A program made the translations under genes and the position numbers. Under the pieces are notes generated by a model. It saw only the letters and a list, made by a program, of their open reading frames with translations. It was not told where the DNA came from and searched no databases. 50,250 nucleotides of DNA, taken from contig JAMPDH010000009.1 in the NCBI GenBank assembly GCA_023665725.1, forward strand, positions 1 to 50,250, written 5' to 3'. This stretch comes from Clostridium sp. Lineage in GTDB: Bacteria; Bacillota_I; Bacilli_A; RF39; UBA660. Shown piece by piece: positions 27,018-34,911 of the stretch (position 1 is its first letter; every line of letters starts with the position of its first letter).

Positions 27018-27605
27018 ATGCATTCAATAAAGTCAAATGTAGAAAATGAATACACTATAAAAAAATCTAAGTTTATTTGTAAACTTTATAGAATAAATAA
27101 TCTTAACAATATTGATATTATACTTAAAAGCATTAAAATGGAATATAAAGATTCAACTCATATTTGTTATGCATATATATTAGATAACATTAAAAGATTT
27201 AATGATGATAATGAACCAAGTGGTACTGCTGGTATACCGATATTAAACGTTTTAGAGAAAAATGAATTAAATTATATTTTATGTATTGTTATAAGATATT
27301 TCGGGGGTATTAAATTAGGCTCTGGTGGATTAATAAGAGCATATTCTACTTCAGTAAGTAATACATTAAAATTAGCAAATGTAATAGAACTAGTAAATGG
27401 CAAAGTAATTGAAATTACATTTTCATATGAAAATATTAAAAAAATAGATAAAATTTTATCTAATTTTAATATATTAAATAAAGAGTTTAATGATGATATA
27501 AAATATGTATTTGAAATAAGTAATAAAGATTTTACTGAATTAAATTTAGATAACTTATGTATCAATATTAAAATTATAAAGACCGATTTAATAGTTAAAA
27601 ATTAA
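27018..27605 (+). CDS. yigZ: YigZ/IMPACT family protein
   Basis: 195 residues. The N-terminal UPF0029 domain has STHICYAYILDN, NDDNEPSGTAGIPILNVL and IVIRYFGGIKLGSGGLIRAYS, the classic YigZ signature. A C-terminal ferredoxin-like DUF1949 part is shorter. The family is linked to translation control in eukaryotes; the bacterial role is uncertain. Single plus-strand gene, divergent from murG, with AGGTGA upstream, ending in a terminator shared with the convergent gene. Confidence 0.93.
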   Translation: MHSIKSNVENEYTIKKSKFICKLYRINNLNNIDIILKSIKMEYKDSTHICYAYILDNIKRFNDDNEPSGTAGIPILNVLEKNELNYILCIVIRYFGGIKLGSGGLIRAYSTSVSNTLKLANVIELVNGKVIEITFSYENIKKIDKILSNFNILNKEFNDDIKYVFEISNKDFTELNLDNLCINIKIIKTDLIVKN

Positions 27606-27618
27606 ATCGGTTTAATTT
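27582..27618. terminator. Bidirectional terminator between yigZ and the unknown 148-residue gene
   Basis: ACCGATTTAAT and ATTAAATCGGT form an 11-base stem with an 8-base loop, followed by TTTAATTT on the plus strand. It overlaps both stop codons. Confidence 0.75.
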
Positions 27619-28058
27619 AAATAATTTAAATTAGATGATCTATTATCTATAATTAAAAAATCATTATTTGTATAAACTTCTAGGTATTTTCCATCATTTG
27701 TAGTTATATACCCTATTGTATTAAGATTATCACCGTTATTACTAATTATATCTTGACTTTTTATACCAGATGATAAATATGACCTTATAAATTTTTCCAT
27801 TACTCTTTTGCCTGTCTCATTTTTCGGTATTCTAATTCTACTAAAACTTATTTTATTCTTTTCCTGTACCATTCCTATAGAAATAAAATTTTCGTCTGTT
27901 TTCCCGTCGCAGTTATCACCTATAGCTGCATACCATTTATCAAATTGTGGAGCATTTTTATATCTTTCAATAAGCTCTAAAATCAAATTTTCAAAAAAAT
28001 TATAATCCTTTTCTTGTAAAAGAGTTATTGAAGCATATTGATTCCTTTCATTAAACAT
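27612..28058 (-). CDS. Unknown protein, 148 residues
   Basis: Not recognised. Cytosolic, no signal or membrane segment. A helical N-terminus (YNFFENLILELIERYKNAPQ), then DKWYAAIGDNCDGKTDENFI and a mixed alpha/beta remainder with SRIRIPKNETGKRVMEKFIRSYL. It starts behind AGAGGTG, converges on yigZ and follows another unknown gene by 78 bp. Confidence 0.7.
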   Translation of the reverse strand: MFNERNQYASITLLQEKDYNFFENLILELIERYKNAPQFDKWYAAIGDNCDGKTDENFISIGMVQEKNKISFSRIRIPKNETGKRVMEKFIRSYLSSGIKSQDIISNNGDNLNTIGYITTNDGKYLEVYTNNDFLIIDNRSSNLNYLN

Positions 28059-28136
28059 AAATTACACCTCTTTTATTCTACTTATATAATAATAACATAT
28101 TTTTATATTTTTAAAAAGAGTTTTATGTTTTTTTAT

Positions 28137-28952
28137 TTAAAAATTATCTGATAAATTAACTTGATTCTTATACACATTTATCCATGATAGTTTTTTTACT
28201 GGAGTTTCCTTCGTATAATCAAACTCTATCCCCCAATTATTTACTAAGGTTTGTGTAATTTCATTAGATATATCTATTTGTTTTTGACCATACTTTTCTA
28301 AAATATTTAGTGTATCTTTCATATGTTCTAATCTTTGCCTATCAAAAAATTTTTTCCTTTCACTAACACCCGTGTATACTGGTAATCGTATTTGATTTCC
28401 ATAGTAATATTTATATGATTTTTTCTTTTCTTTTTGAATAATTTCATCTAATTTTTCTATATTGTTCTCTAATAATTCTATTTGCGTAGCTAATGGCATA
28501 TTAATTTCATATAGGTCTATAATCATCTTAGTCGAAGCAACTTCATGATTATTAATTTGATTATTTATATATAAATAATTACTACGTGTATATATTTTTC
28601 TCATTGAAAAATCAAAATCAAATACATCAAAGCATAGTAAACTATCTTTATATGTTATAGAAAATCTGTCATTTAAAAATATTGGTTGTAATTTTTCTTT
28701 ATCTAAACTTTGAATTTCTTTAATAACTTTTATAGTATGGTTACATATATTGTATTTAGCTATTTCTATAAATAATTCTAAATCTCTAAGCATGCTTTCT
28801 CCTAATTGAGCATCTGAAAATACGGATTTTTCTAATTTTACTAATGATTCTAAAAATTCTATTGTATGCCTATCAAAGTATCCTACTAAACGACATATTT
28901 TCCCTAATAAATCATATTTTTCCTTAAGGGTTAAGTAATTTTCTTCTTTCAT
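28137..28952 (-). CDS. Unknown protein, 271 residues
   Basis: Not recognised. Mostly helical with heptad-like stretches (LLENNIEKLDEIIQKEKKKS, RLEHMKDTLNILEKYGQK) around a short beta part (RFSITYKDSLLCFDVFDFDF). No signal, membrane segment or nuclease motif is seen. GGTGAT precedes the ATG. It faces a 304-bp gene-free stretch and has the same direction as the next unknown gene, with which it may form a pair. Confidence 0.65.
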   Translation of the reverse strand: MKEENYLTLKEKYDLLGKICRLVGYFDRHTIEFLESLVKLEKSVFSDAQLGESMLRDLELFIEIAKYNICNHTIKVIKEIQSLDKEKLQPIFLNDRFSITYKDSLLCFDVFDFDFSMRKIYTRSNYLYINNQINNHEVASTKMIIDLYEINMPLATQIELLENNIEKLDEIIQKEKKKSYKYYYGNQIRLPVYTGVSERKKFFDRQRLEHMKDTLNILEKYGQKQIDISNEITQTLVNNWGIEFDYTKETPVKKLSWINVYKNQVNLSDNF

Positions 28953-29256
28953 ATGATCACCAGTTTCTATGTAATTATATGATTTTATCTTTATTATTAT
29001 ATACTTTAAACATATGCGTGCTTATTTAAACAATTTTTAAAAGTAGTTTTACTAATATAAGTATAACATAAAAATTTATAAATTCAAAATTTTAGTACCT
29101 AAATAGTACCTTATAAAATAAAGAACTAAATTAACTTTAAATTTATTTCAATAAAAATGTTTATTTAAAATTACTTAGATTTCACCTTCTGGAACACAAT
29201 ATAGTACACCATAAAATTACAAAAATAAAAACCCTTATTTAGGGTTTATTACTAAA
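28953..29256. other. Gene-free stretch before tRNA-Arg
   Basis: No open frame or RNA gene is seen. It holds the region upstream of the unknown 271-residue gene, a doubled AGTACCT/AGTACCT pattern near 29094-29113, and the tRNA terminator at the right end. Confidence 0.6.
29227..29249 (-). terminator. Terminator of tRNA-Arg
   Basis: On the minus strand AAACCCT-AAATA-AGGGTTT followed by TTATTTTT, eight bases after the encoded CCA. Confidence 0.85.
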
Positions 29257-29331
<75 letters not shown>

Positions 29332-29333
<2 letters not shown>

Positions 29334-29357
29334 ATGTTCTAGTAATCTAGAACATGT
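29332..29357. repeat. Perfect 11-bp inverted repeat at the 5' end of tRNA-Arg
   Basis: ACATGTTCTAG and CTAGAACATGT are separated by TAAT. The repeat overlaps the first two tRNA bases and lies between the promoter and the mature 5' end, so it would form a hairpin in the precursor leader. Confidence 0.75.
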
Positions 29358-29360
29358 TTA

Positions 29361-29389
29361 ATTATACTATATTTTTTATATTTATTCAA
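29361..29389 (-). promoter_or_regulatory. Promoter of tRNA-Arg
   Basis: TTGAAT (29389-29384), 17-base spacer, TATAAT (29366-29361) on the minus strand. The -35 box lies across the gerM stop codon. Confidence 0.75.
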
Positions 29390-30347
29390 TAGTTTTTAAT
29401 ACAGTTTTAAAAATTTGCTCATCATCAACATTTATTACAACACCACTTACATCATAATTATCACATACAGATAAACTTATTGTATATATAACTTCCTCTA
29501 ATATGTTTTTTTCATCAGCATCATTAAATATATAATTATTAAATGTAAGATACATCATATCTTCATCCTGTTCGGAAGATATTAATTCTACATTATTATT
29601 TAAAAAACTCATTAAATTAGTATTATAAATTGGATTCCCACTTAACTCATCAATTACTATTCTTATCTTTTCTCTATCATCATTTAAATACTTAGTAACT
29701 GGGACATAATAATAATTATCATTATTTCTATTTATATAATATACTGTAACTTTATTAATGTCTTGTAAACTTGTTAAATCATATTCCTTATTTATTCCAT
29801 AACTTCTATCTAAAGTACTTGGCAAAATTATATTAGTTTGTGGTAACTTTGTTAATATATTTCCATCAACATAAATTATTACTTTATTTACACCATTTAT
29901 AGAAGTTAAAGTATAAACAATCGCTTCAATTATTTTTTCTTCATTTTCTTTACTAGTTTTTAATAATTCATTAGAAAAATCAACTTTTATTAATTTATTA
30001 TCACTATCATACGTTAAACTTAATATTTGTGTTGAACTAGGAATTAATGAACGAAAACCATTGGGTATTTTATCTTCATTTGCACCACCACTAATTAGTA
30101 CCTCAAGCATTTCTTTTGAAAGGGTTTCAATATCTTTAGAACCTGTTACAACCTCAGTCTTAGCAAGCATATTATAACTATCTAGCAAAAATACACTAGA
30201 TGTAACTACATTGTTATTAACATATTCTAACTCTTGTGGTATTTCATCCTGTACTTTTTTTTCACTTGGAATTAAATATATCAAAAATAAAGCAAAAAGG
30301 CCTAAAAAAGATACAGCAAATTTCCTTATTGATATTTTTTTTAACAT
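29382..30347 (-). CDS. gerM: Spore protein GerM-like (two GerMN domains)
   Basis: 321 residues. One N-terminal membrane segment (about 10-28) followed by two GerMN repeats (about 70-185 and 200-318). Each has the pattern KVDFSNELL...EEKIIEAIVYTLTSINGVNKVIIYVDG, seen again as MYLTFNNYIF...ILEEVIYTISLS. Length and domain order match Bacillus GerM, a mother-cell protein needed for engulfment-stage stability of the SpoIIIA-SpoIIQ complex and for germination. It follows gerE by 49 bp, the same neighbourhood as in B. subtilis. Starts behind GAGGTGA. Confidence 0.93.
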   Translation of the reverse strand: MLKKISIRKFAVSFLGLFALFLIYLIPSEKKVQDEIPQELEYVNNNVVTSSVFLLDSYNMLAKTEVVTGSKDIETLSKEMLEVLISGGANEDKIPNGFRSLIPSSTQILSLTYDSDNKLIKVDFSNELLKTSKENEEKIIEAIVYTLTSINGVNKVIIYVDGNILTKLPQTNIILPSTLDRSYGINKEYDLTSLQDINKVTVYYINRNNDNYYYVPVTKYLNDDREKIRIVIDELSGNPIYNTNLMSFLNNNVELISSEQDEDMMYLTFNNYIFNDADEKNILEEVIYTISLSVCDNYDVSGVVINVDDEQIFKTVLKTIE

Positions 30348-30360
30348 AATTCACCTCTAT

Positions 30361-30390
30361 CTAAATATATGAAAAAAGCATATAATAATA
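30361..30390 (-). promoter_or_regulatory. Candidate sigma-E promoter of gerM
   Basis: On the minus strand GCATATT (30390-30384 region), 15-base spacer, then CATATATT. This fits the sigma-E pattern (kmATATT, 14-15 bp, CATAnAnT). It is embedded in the gerE terminator hairpin, about 16 bp before gerM. B. subtilis gerM is sigma-E-dependent. Confidence 0.4.
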
Positions 30391-30398
30391 TGCTTTTT
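30372..30398 (-). terminator. Terminator of gerE
   Basis: AAAAAGCATAT and ATATGCTTTTTT pair with a 3-base loop; a run of T follows on the minus strand. It overlaps the gerE stop codon. Confidence 0.8.
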
Positions 30399-30603
30399 AT
30401 AATGAAATTTCGCCAATTTTTAAAAGTTCAACTATTGCCCCAGCTCTTCCTTTTACTCCAAGTTTTTGCATAGCATTTGAAATATGATTTCTTACTGTTT
30501 TTTCACTTATTTTTAAACATTCAGCAATTTCAGTTGTTGTTTTTCCTAAAACAAGTAACTCAAAAACTTCTTTTTCTCTTTTGGTTAAAATGCTTTTTGA
30601 CAT
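30397..30603 (-). CDS. gerE: Late mother-cell sporulation regulator GerE
   Basis: 68 residues from ATG 30603, chosen because GAGGG lies five bases upstream; a GTG at 30615 is in frame but overlaps this site. The whole protein is a LuxR-type helix-turn-helix: LTKREKEVFELLVLGKTTTEIA, then ISEKTVRNHISNAMQKLGVKGR and AGAIVELLKIGE. This is nearly identical in pattern and length to Bacillus GerE (74 residues), which activates and represses late coat genes after sigma-K. It has no receiver domain. gerM follows in the same direction, as in B. subtilis. Confidence 0.95.
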   Translation of the reverse strand: MSKSILTKREKEVFELLVLGKTTTEIAECLKISEKTVRNHISNAMQKLGVKGRAGAIVELLKIGEISL

Positions 30604-30620
30604 TATTTCCCTCACTTCCT

Positions 30621-30632
30621 AGTTGGGTGGTT
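30621..30632 (+). promoter_or_regulatory. Candidate GerE-binding box
   Basis: AGTTGGGTGGTT matches the Bacillus GerE consensus RWWTRGGYNNYY at 11 of 12 positions. It lies between the candidate sigma-K promoter and the gerE start, as an autoregulatory site would. Confidence 0.35.
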
Positions 30633-30647
30633 TATATTTACTCATAT

Positions 30648-30674
30648 TATTTTATGTAATCCGTTAACTTTAGT
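30648..30674 (-). promoter_or_regulatory. Candidate sigma-K promoter of gerE
   Basis: On the minus strand AC (30674-30673), 16-base spacer, CATAAAATA (30656-30648). It fits the sigma-K pattern. gerE is a sigma-K gene in B. subtilis. Confidence 0.55.
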
Positions 30675-30741
30675 GAGGGAAATATTAACTATAATATAAA
30701 TAAAAAAATCTTTGTATTTTACAAAAATTTTTCAAATTATT

Positions 30742-31251
30742 TTATTGTTGAAATTTAACAGATACATACATTTCATTCTCATAATTACTTTGCACTGTTC
30801 TCATTATATTATTAGCCAAAGAGGAATCATGTTCTGCTCCTGCTATAACCACTCTTACTTGGTTTCCATTTACTTTTACAAATGATTTAAGATTATATGT
30901 AGTTTGTATTTGATTTTCTATTTGTTGTTCCTCTCCTTTATTTAAATTAAGTTGTTTTATTTTTTCATAAGCAGTATTTTTTTCTTCGACACTTGCATCC
31001 TTGCTAGTTAATACCGTTTGAAGCGCGCCTATCTCATTCATCATTTGTTCATCACTTTCTACTCTAAGACTTGTTAATATAGTACTTTCTTCTACCTTTA
31101 CTGTTGGATTTGCTTCATTTTTATTATTTGTATTTGTATAATTGCTATTGGCACTTAAAAGTAATTCACTTGGCATAGTTACATAATATACGCTTAAAAC
31201 TAGTATCAAACAAAATAAAGTTAAAAACCATATACTTCTTTTATTAATCAT
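30742..31251 (-). CDS. spoIIIAH: Stage III sporulation protein AH
   Basis: 169 residues. MINKRSIWFLTLFCLILVLSVYY is a membrane anchor of the SpoIIIAH type, followed by a low-complexity linker (about 35-60) and a C-terminal YscJ/FliF-like domain (about 65-169) with SDEQMMNEIGALQTVLTS and FVKVNGNQVRVVIAGAEHD. In Bacillus it forms the mother-cell half of the channel across the intermembrane space with SpoIIQ in the forespore. Here it stands alone: no other spoIIIA gene is in the window, though in most spore-formers it is the last gene of an eight-gene operon. Confidence 0.9.
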   Translation of the reverse strand: MINKRSIWFLTLFCLILVLSVYYVTMPSELLLSANSNYTNTNNKNEANPTVKVEESTILTSLRVESDEQMMNEIGALQTVLTSKDASVEEKNTAYEKIKQLNLNKGEEQQIENQIQTTYNLKSFVKVNGNQVRVVIAGAEHDSSLANNIMRTVQSNYENEMYVSVKFQQ

Positions 31252-31307
31252 AATATTCCTCCAATACTTTTCTATTAAATAATATTTAATTTTTAAAAAT
31301 ATATTAC

Positions 31308-31346
31308 AAAAAACTATTAACGTTTTGTTGTTAATAGTTTTAATTT
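31308..31346. terminator. Bidirectional terminator between the ABC permease and spoIIIAH
   Basis: AAACTATTAAC and GTTAATAGTTT (31311-31340) with an 8-base loop; A and T runs on both sides. Confidence 0.8.
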
Positions 31347-32656
31347 TTTATAGCCTTAATCATTTTTTTCCATAAATCCTTAGAAGAATAGTTAAGTATT
31401 CCTACCTTATATACTTTAAGTCCATATTTAATTAATATAAGTATAAATACAATTGTTATTAATATTGATATAACCATTTCAAATACACTAAATTGTCCTA
31501 AAACTAAAAGAGAAGGCGCTAAAACGGAAGAAATTAATGGGAAAAATGCTAAAACCTTAATAAATACAGCTCCTTCAAATATTTGAGACATTATACCTAA
31601 ATAATATCCTATTAAAGATATTACAATGATAGGAGTTTGTAATTGTTGAAAGTCCTCTGTGTTAGTTGTCATTGAAGCAAGTATACCTGCAAGAAGTGAG
31701 TAAGCAAGGAATGTAGTTAGAATAAGCACTAATGCGAGTGGGATAATATATATAAGTTTAGAGCCTATATCTGATGTCATTAAACTTTCAAACATTATTG
31801 TAACTTCACTTCCAAGACCACCTGTTATATCAGATACGCCTATTTTATTTCTTATAAAAATTCCTAAAACTAAATATAAAATTAATAGTATACCTTGGAT
31901 TATTACAAAAAGGTTTCCTGCTATTACCTTAGAGAAAAAATGAGTTTTTGGAGAAACATTTGAAATTATTATTTCCATTCCTCTAGTTGTTTTTTCATCA
32001 TTTACTTCTGCGCCTATCATTTGTACTAAAAATAATGTAAGCATAAATATAGGCAATACTACAACCGGAAATATAGTTGTAAACATCATGTTCATATTTT
32101 CATCTTCAGTTGTTTTTTCATCATCAAGCCATTGTCTTTCTATTTCTATTGTTTTATAAATATTATTAAGTTCCTCTTGTGATATAGAAGATGACATAAT
32201 CGCAAGAGTTACCTTTGTATTATTAATCGCACTTGTAATTACTTGTGTATCAACTAAATCTATATATTCTTTAGTAATCATAGTTACATCTATTGTATTT
32301 ATTTCAGATGGATTTATAATTAAAATTATGTTGTTTTCTTCCTCTTTTTGTTCATTTATTATTTGTTTTAATTCATCTATAGATTTATCAGCAGAAACAA
32401 CATTATAAGATATAGAACCCAAGGTTTCTTGTGTAGAATCAAATTGATTTTTTAAAATTTCATAAGAAGAAGCATTATCTACAACATATATTGTAGGCAC
32501 TTTGTTAAAATCTCCTCCAAAGAAATTTATAATACTATCTATATTTATAAGTGCAACTATTACTAAGGCAAGCAATAAATTTGCTATTAAAAACCATTTA
32601 GTTTTAATTTTTCTTTTTAAACTAACACCTGTTAGATATCCTAATTTACTTCTCAT
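31340..32656 (-). CDS. ABC-2 transporter permease (NatB/YhaP-like)
   Basis: 438 residues from ATG 32656, chosen because AGGTGA lies five bases upstream; a GTG at 32665 overlaps that site. One N-terminal membrane helix (about 20-40), an extracytoplasmic domain of about 150 residues, then at least five helices in the second half (from TTIFPVVVLPIFMLTLFLVQMI onward), with the signature NDEKTTRGMEIIISNVSPKTHFF. This is the ABC-2 exporter layout of NatB/YhaP. Its start overlaps the end of the ATPase gene by 11 bp. Substrate unknown; Na+ or drug export is possible. Confidence 0.88.
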   Translation of the reverse strand: MRSKLGYLTGVSLKRKIKTKWFLIANLLLALVIVALINIDSIINFFGGDFNKVPTIYVVDNASSYEILKNQFDSTQETLGSISYNVVSADKSIDELKQIINEQKEEENNIILIINPSEINTIDVTMITKEYIDLVDTQVITSAINNTKVTLAIMSSSISQEELNNIYKTIEIERQWLDDEKTTEDENMNMMFTTIFPVVVLPIFMLTLFLVQMIGAEVNDEKTTRGMEIIISNVSPKTHFFSKVIAGNLFVIIQGILLILYLVLGIFIRNKIGVSDITGGLGSEVTIMFESLMTSDIGSKLIYIIPLALVLILTTFLAYSLLAGILASMTTNTEDFQQLQTPIIVISLIGYYLGIMSQIFEGAVFIKVLAFFPLISSVLAPSLLVLGQFSVFEMVISILITIVFILILIKYGLKVYKVGILNYSSKDLWKKMIKAIKN

Positions 32657-33542
32657 ATGCTTCACCTACTTTTGCAACAAATATTTCATTTAATGATGGT
32701 TCTTCTACTACAAATTTAGTTATATCCTTATTTTTAATTTTTTTAAATACACTAGGTACTATACCCTCATCTTCTATTTTTACTTCTAATTCATCGGAAT
32801 GTTCAATTACATCTATTACCCCTTTTACAGTTAACAACTCTTCCTTTGTTATATCTCCTTTTATAAATATATTTTTCTTTCTATATTTTTCTTTTATATC
32901 TTTTATATTACCTGATAAAACATTTTTCCCTTGTAATAAAATTGCAATTTTTTTACAAAAAAGTTCTACATGTTCCATTCTGTGAGAAGAAAAAATTATA
33001 ATACTTCCTTTTTTAGACATTTCTATTATCTCATTTTTAAATAGTTCTACATTAAATGGATCAAGTCCTGAAAATGGCTCATCAAGTATTAAAAGTTTTG
33101 GATCATTAAGTATTGCTGTTATAAATTGAATTTTTTGTTGATTACCTTTTGATAATTCTTTTATTTTTCTATTTTCATATTGTGATACACCAAATTTTTC
33201 AAGTAAATATTTCATTTTTTCTATTATAGAGTTATCATCCATACCCTTTAATGCACCATAAAATAAGCATTGTTCTTTTACAGTTAATTTTGTCAGTAAA
33301 CTTCTTTCTTCTGTTAAAAAACCAATTTTATCTGTTTGTGAATAATCTATTGGTTTTCCATCTAAAGTTATTTTACCTTTTGTTGGTTCAAGTAAATTAA
33401 TAATCATTCTAAATGTAGTTGTTTTTCCAGCTCCATTTACGCCTAATAAACCGAATATTTCTCCATCATTTACTTCAAAAGATAAATTATCTACAGCTAA
33501 AAAATTTCCATAATATTTTGTTACATTCTCCAGTTTTAACAT
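32646..33542 (-). CDS. ABC transporter ATP-binding protein (NatA/YhaQ-like)
   Basis: 298 residues. Walker A GLLGVNGAGKTTTFRMI near residue 35, signature LSKGNQQKIQF near 133, Walker B KLLILDEPFSGLDP near 153, and switch His in IIIFSSHRMEHVE. A C-terminal part of about 90 residues (VKGVIDVIEHSDELEVKIEDEG) is the regulatory extension of this exporter class. Partner of the permease that overlaps its 3' end. It follows the 98-residue unknown gene by 15 bp, in the rseP-cdsA direction. Confidence 0.93.
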   Translation of the reverse strand: MLKLENVTKYYGNFLAVDNLSFEVNDGEIFGLLGVNGAGKTTTFRMIINLLEPTKGKITLDGKPIDYSQTDKIGFLTEERSLLTKLTVKEQCLFYGALKGMDDNSIIEKMKYLLEKFGVSQYENRKIKELSKGNQQKIQFITAILNDPKLLILDEPFSGLDPFNVELFKNEIIEMSKKGSIIIFSSHRMEHVELFCKKIAILLQGKNVLSGNIKDIKEKYRKKNIFIKGDITKEELLTVKGVIDVIEHSDELEVKIEDEGIVPSVFKKIKNKDITKFVVEEPSLNEIFVAKVGEAYEK

Positions 33543-33557
33543 TTTATTTACCTCCTA

Positions 33558-33854
33558 CTAAATCCAATGTGGCGCCTGCTGTATAGTTATTGTTTGTTCC
33601 AGACAAAACATATCATATGCTTCATTAAGTGAATCGAAATCTACATTTCTACCATCCTCAAAAAATTCTACAACAAAATTTTTAAAACCTGTTCTTTCTT
33701 CGGAAAATAATTCATCTATAATTTCTTTTATTTTTAATAAATTTTCTTCACTTACCATAGGATTACTTATAAAATCAGAAAAATAATTTTGTATTTCTTT
33801 TAATAATAAATAACTATTTCTGTTATCTACCTCTACTTTTATTTGTGTTGTCAT
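33558..33854 (-). CDS. Unknown protein, 98 residues
   Basis: Not recognised. Small acidic protein with beta (TTQIKVEVDNRNSYLLLKEI) then helical parts (EENLLKIKEIIDELFSEER) and a C-terminal IQQAPHWI. No signal or membrane segment. Nine bp after rseP and 15 bp before the ABC ATPase, so it is inside the same transcript. Confidence 0.65.
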   Translation of the reverse strand: MTTQIKVEVDNRNSYLLLKEIQNYFSDFISNPMVSEENLLKIKEIIDELFSEERTGFKNFVVEFFEDGRNVDFDSLNEAYDMFCLEQTITIQQAPHWI

Positions 33855-33863
33855 AATTACCTC

Positions 33864-34898
33864 CTAAAATAAATTTATTATATCGTTATATGTAATAAAC
33901 ACCATTAATACCATAAGTAATATAAGGCCAATTGAGTGTATCCAATTTTCTATTTTTGGATTAACTGGACTTCCTTTTATTTTTTCAATTATCAAAAATA
34001 AGATTCTACCTCCATCAAATGCAGGTAATGGTAAAAGGTTTATAAAGCCCACATTCGCGCTTATTATGGCCATTAAATATATAAGATTTATTAAACCCGC
34101 TTTAGCAGTTTCTCCTACCATTGTAAAGATACCAACAGGTCCTGAAAGACTAGATACACTCAAAGACCCTGTAATTAAATACCATATTACTAAACACATA
34201 TATTTAATTAATTCTAATGTTTTTAAAAATGCATATTTAATAGATTTTAAAAATCCCTTTTCTGTAAAAGAAGCGAGTTTAAATCCATATTTATATTCTG
34301 TTTTTCCATTATTTTCTTCTTTATCAGCTTGAAACTTTACCTCTTTTATATTTCCATCTGAATCTCTATATTTTATATTAACTTTCTCTTTAGTAGAAGT
34401 AATAAGTTCTAATGTTAACATATCTTGTGAATTTGAATCTTCTTTATTTACTGATATTATTTCATAATTTTGTCTTAATCCAGCATCATATGCAGATGAG
34501 TTTTCGTCTATAGAATAAATATAAGTTTTTGTTGGCACCCCATCAATTATACCTACTATAAATAATAAAACTAATGTCAAAATAAAATTAAAAAATATCC
34601 CTGCTATCATTATTGAAAATCTTTGAAACCAGGTTTTTGATTGCATTCTTTTATCTTTAGGAATTTTTTCATCAAGTTCTATTTCTTCACCAGCCATTTG
34701 TACAAATCCACCAATTGGAAATAATCTTATAGAATAAGTAATTTTATCTTTTTTTCCAATCCATTTAAATATTTGAGGTCCCATGCCTATTGAAAACTCG
34801 TATATATATACACCAGATTTTTTGGCAAACAAATAATGCCCAAATTCGTGAAAAAAAACTATACCACCTAAAATCAAAATAAAATAAATTATTGTCAT
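33864..34898 (-). CDS. rseP: Site-2 zinc metalloprotease RseP/RasP
   Basis: 344 residues. FFHEFGHYLFAKKSG at residues 16-30 holds the zinc-binding HExxH; the third ligand is in LLPLPAFDGGRILF near 293. Four membrane segments and a PDZ domain (about 120-200, YDAGLRQNYEIISVNKE) lie between them. The enzyme cuts membrane-embedded remnants such as anti-sigma factors and signal peptides. It follows cdsA by 13 bp, a classic pairing, but dxr is not beside it. Confidence 0.95.
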   Translation of the reverse strand: MTIIYFILILGGIVFFHEFGHYLFAKKSGVYIYEFSIGMGPQIFKWIGKKDKITYSIRLFPIGGFVQMAGEEIELDEKIPKDKRMQSKTWFQRFSIMIAGIFFNFILTLVLLFIVGIIDGVPTKTYIYSIDENSSAYDAGLRQNYEIISVNKEDSNSQDMLTLELITSTKEKVNIKYRDSDGNIKEVKFQADKEENNGKTEYKYGFKLASFTEKGFLKSIKYAFLKTLELIKYMCLVIWYLITGSLSVSSLSGPVGIFTMVGETAKAGLINLIYLMAIISANVGFINLLPLPAFDGGRILFLIIEKIKGSPVNPKIENWIHSIGLILLMVLMVFITYNDIINLF

Positions 34899-34911
34899 TT
34901 AATCGCCTCTT

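Larger units (their letters stand above)
30604..30684. repeat. Perfect 13-bp inverted repeat flanking the gerE promoter
   Basis: TATTTCCCTCACT (30604-30616) contains the gerE ribosome binding site; AGTGAGGGAAATA (30672-30684) is its exact complement 55 bases away. The second arm contains the -35 AC of the candidate sigma-K promoter. The G/C-rich core is unlikely by chance in this AT-rich DNA. Confidence 0.75.
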
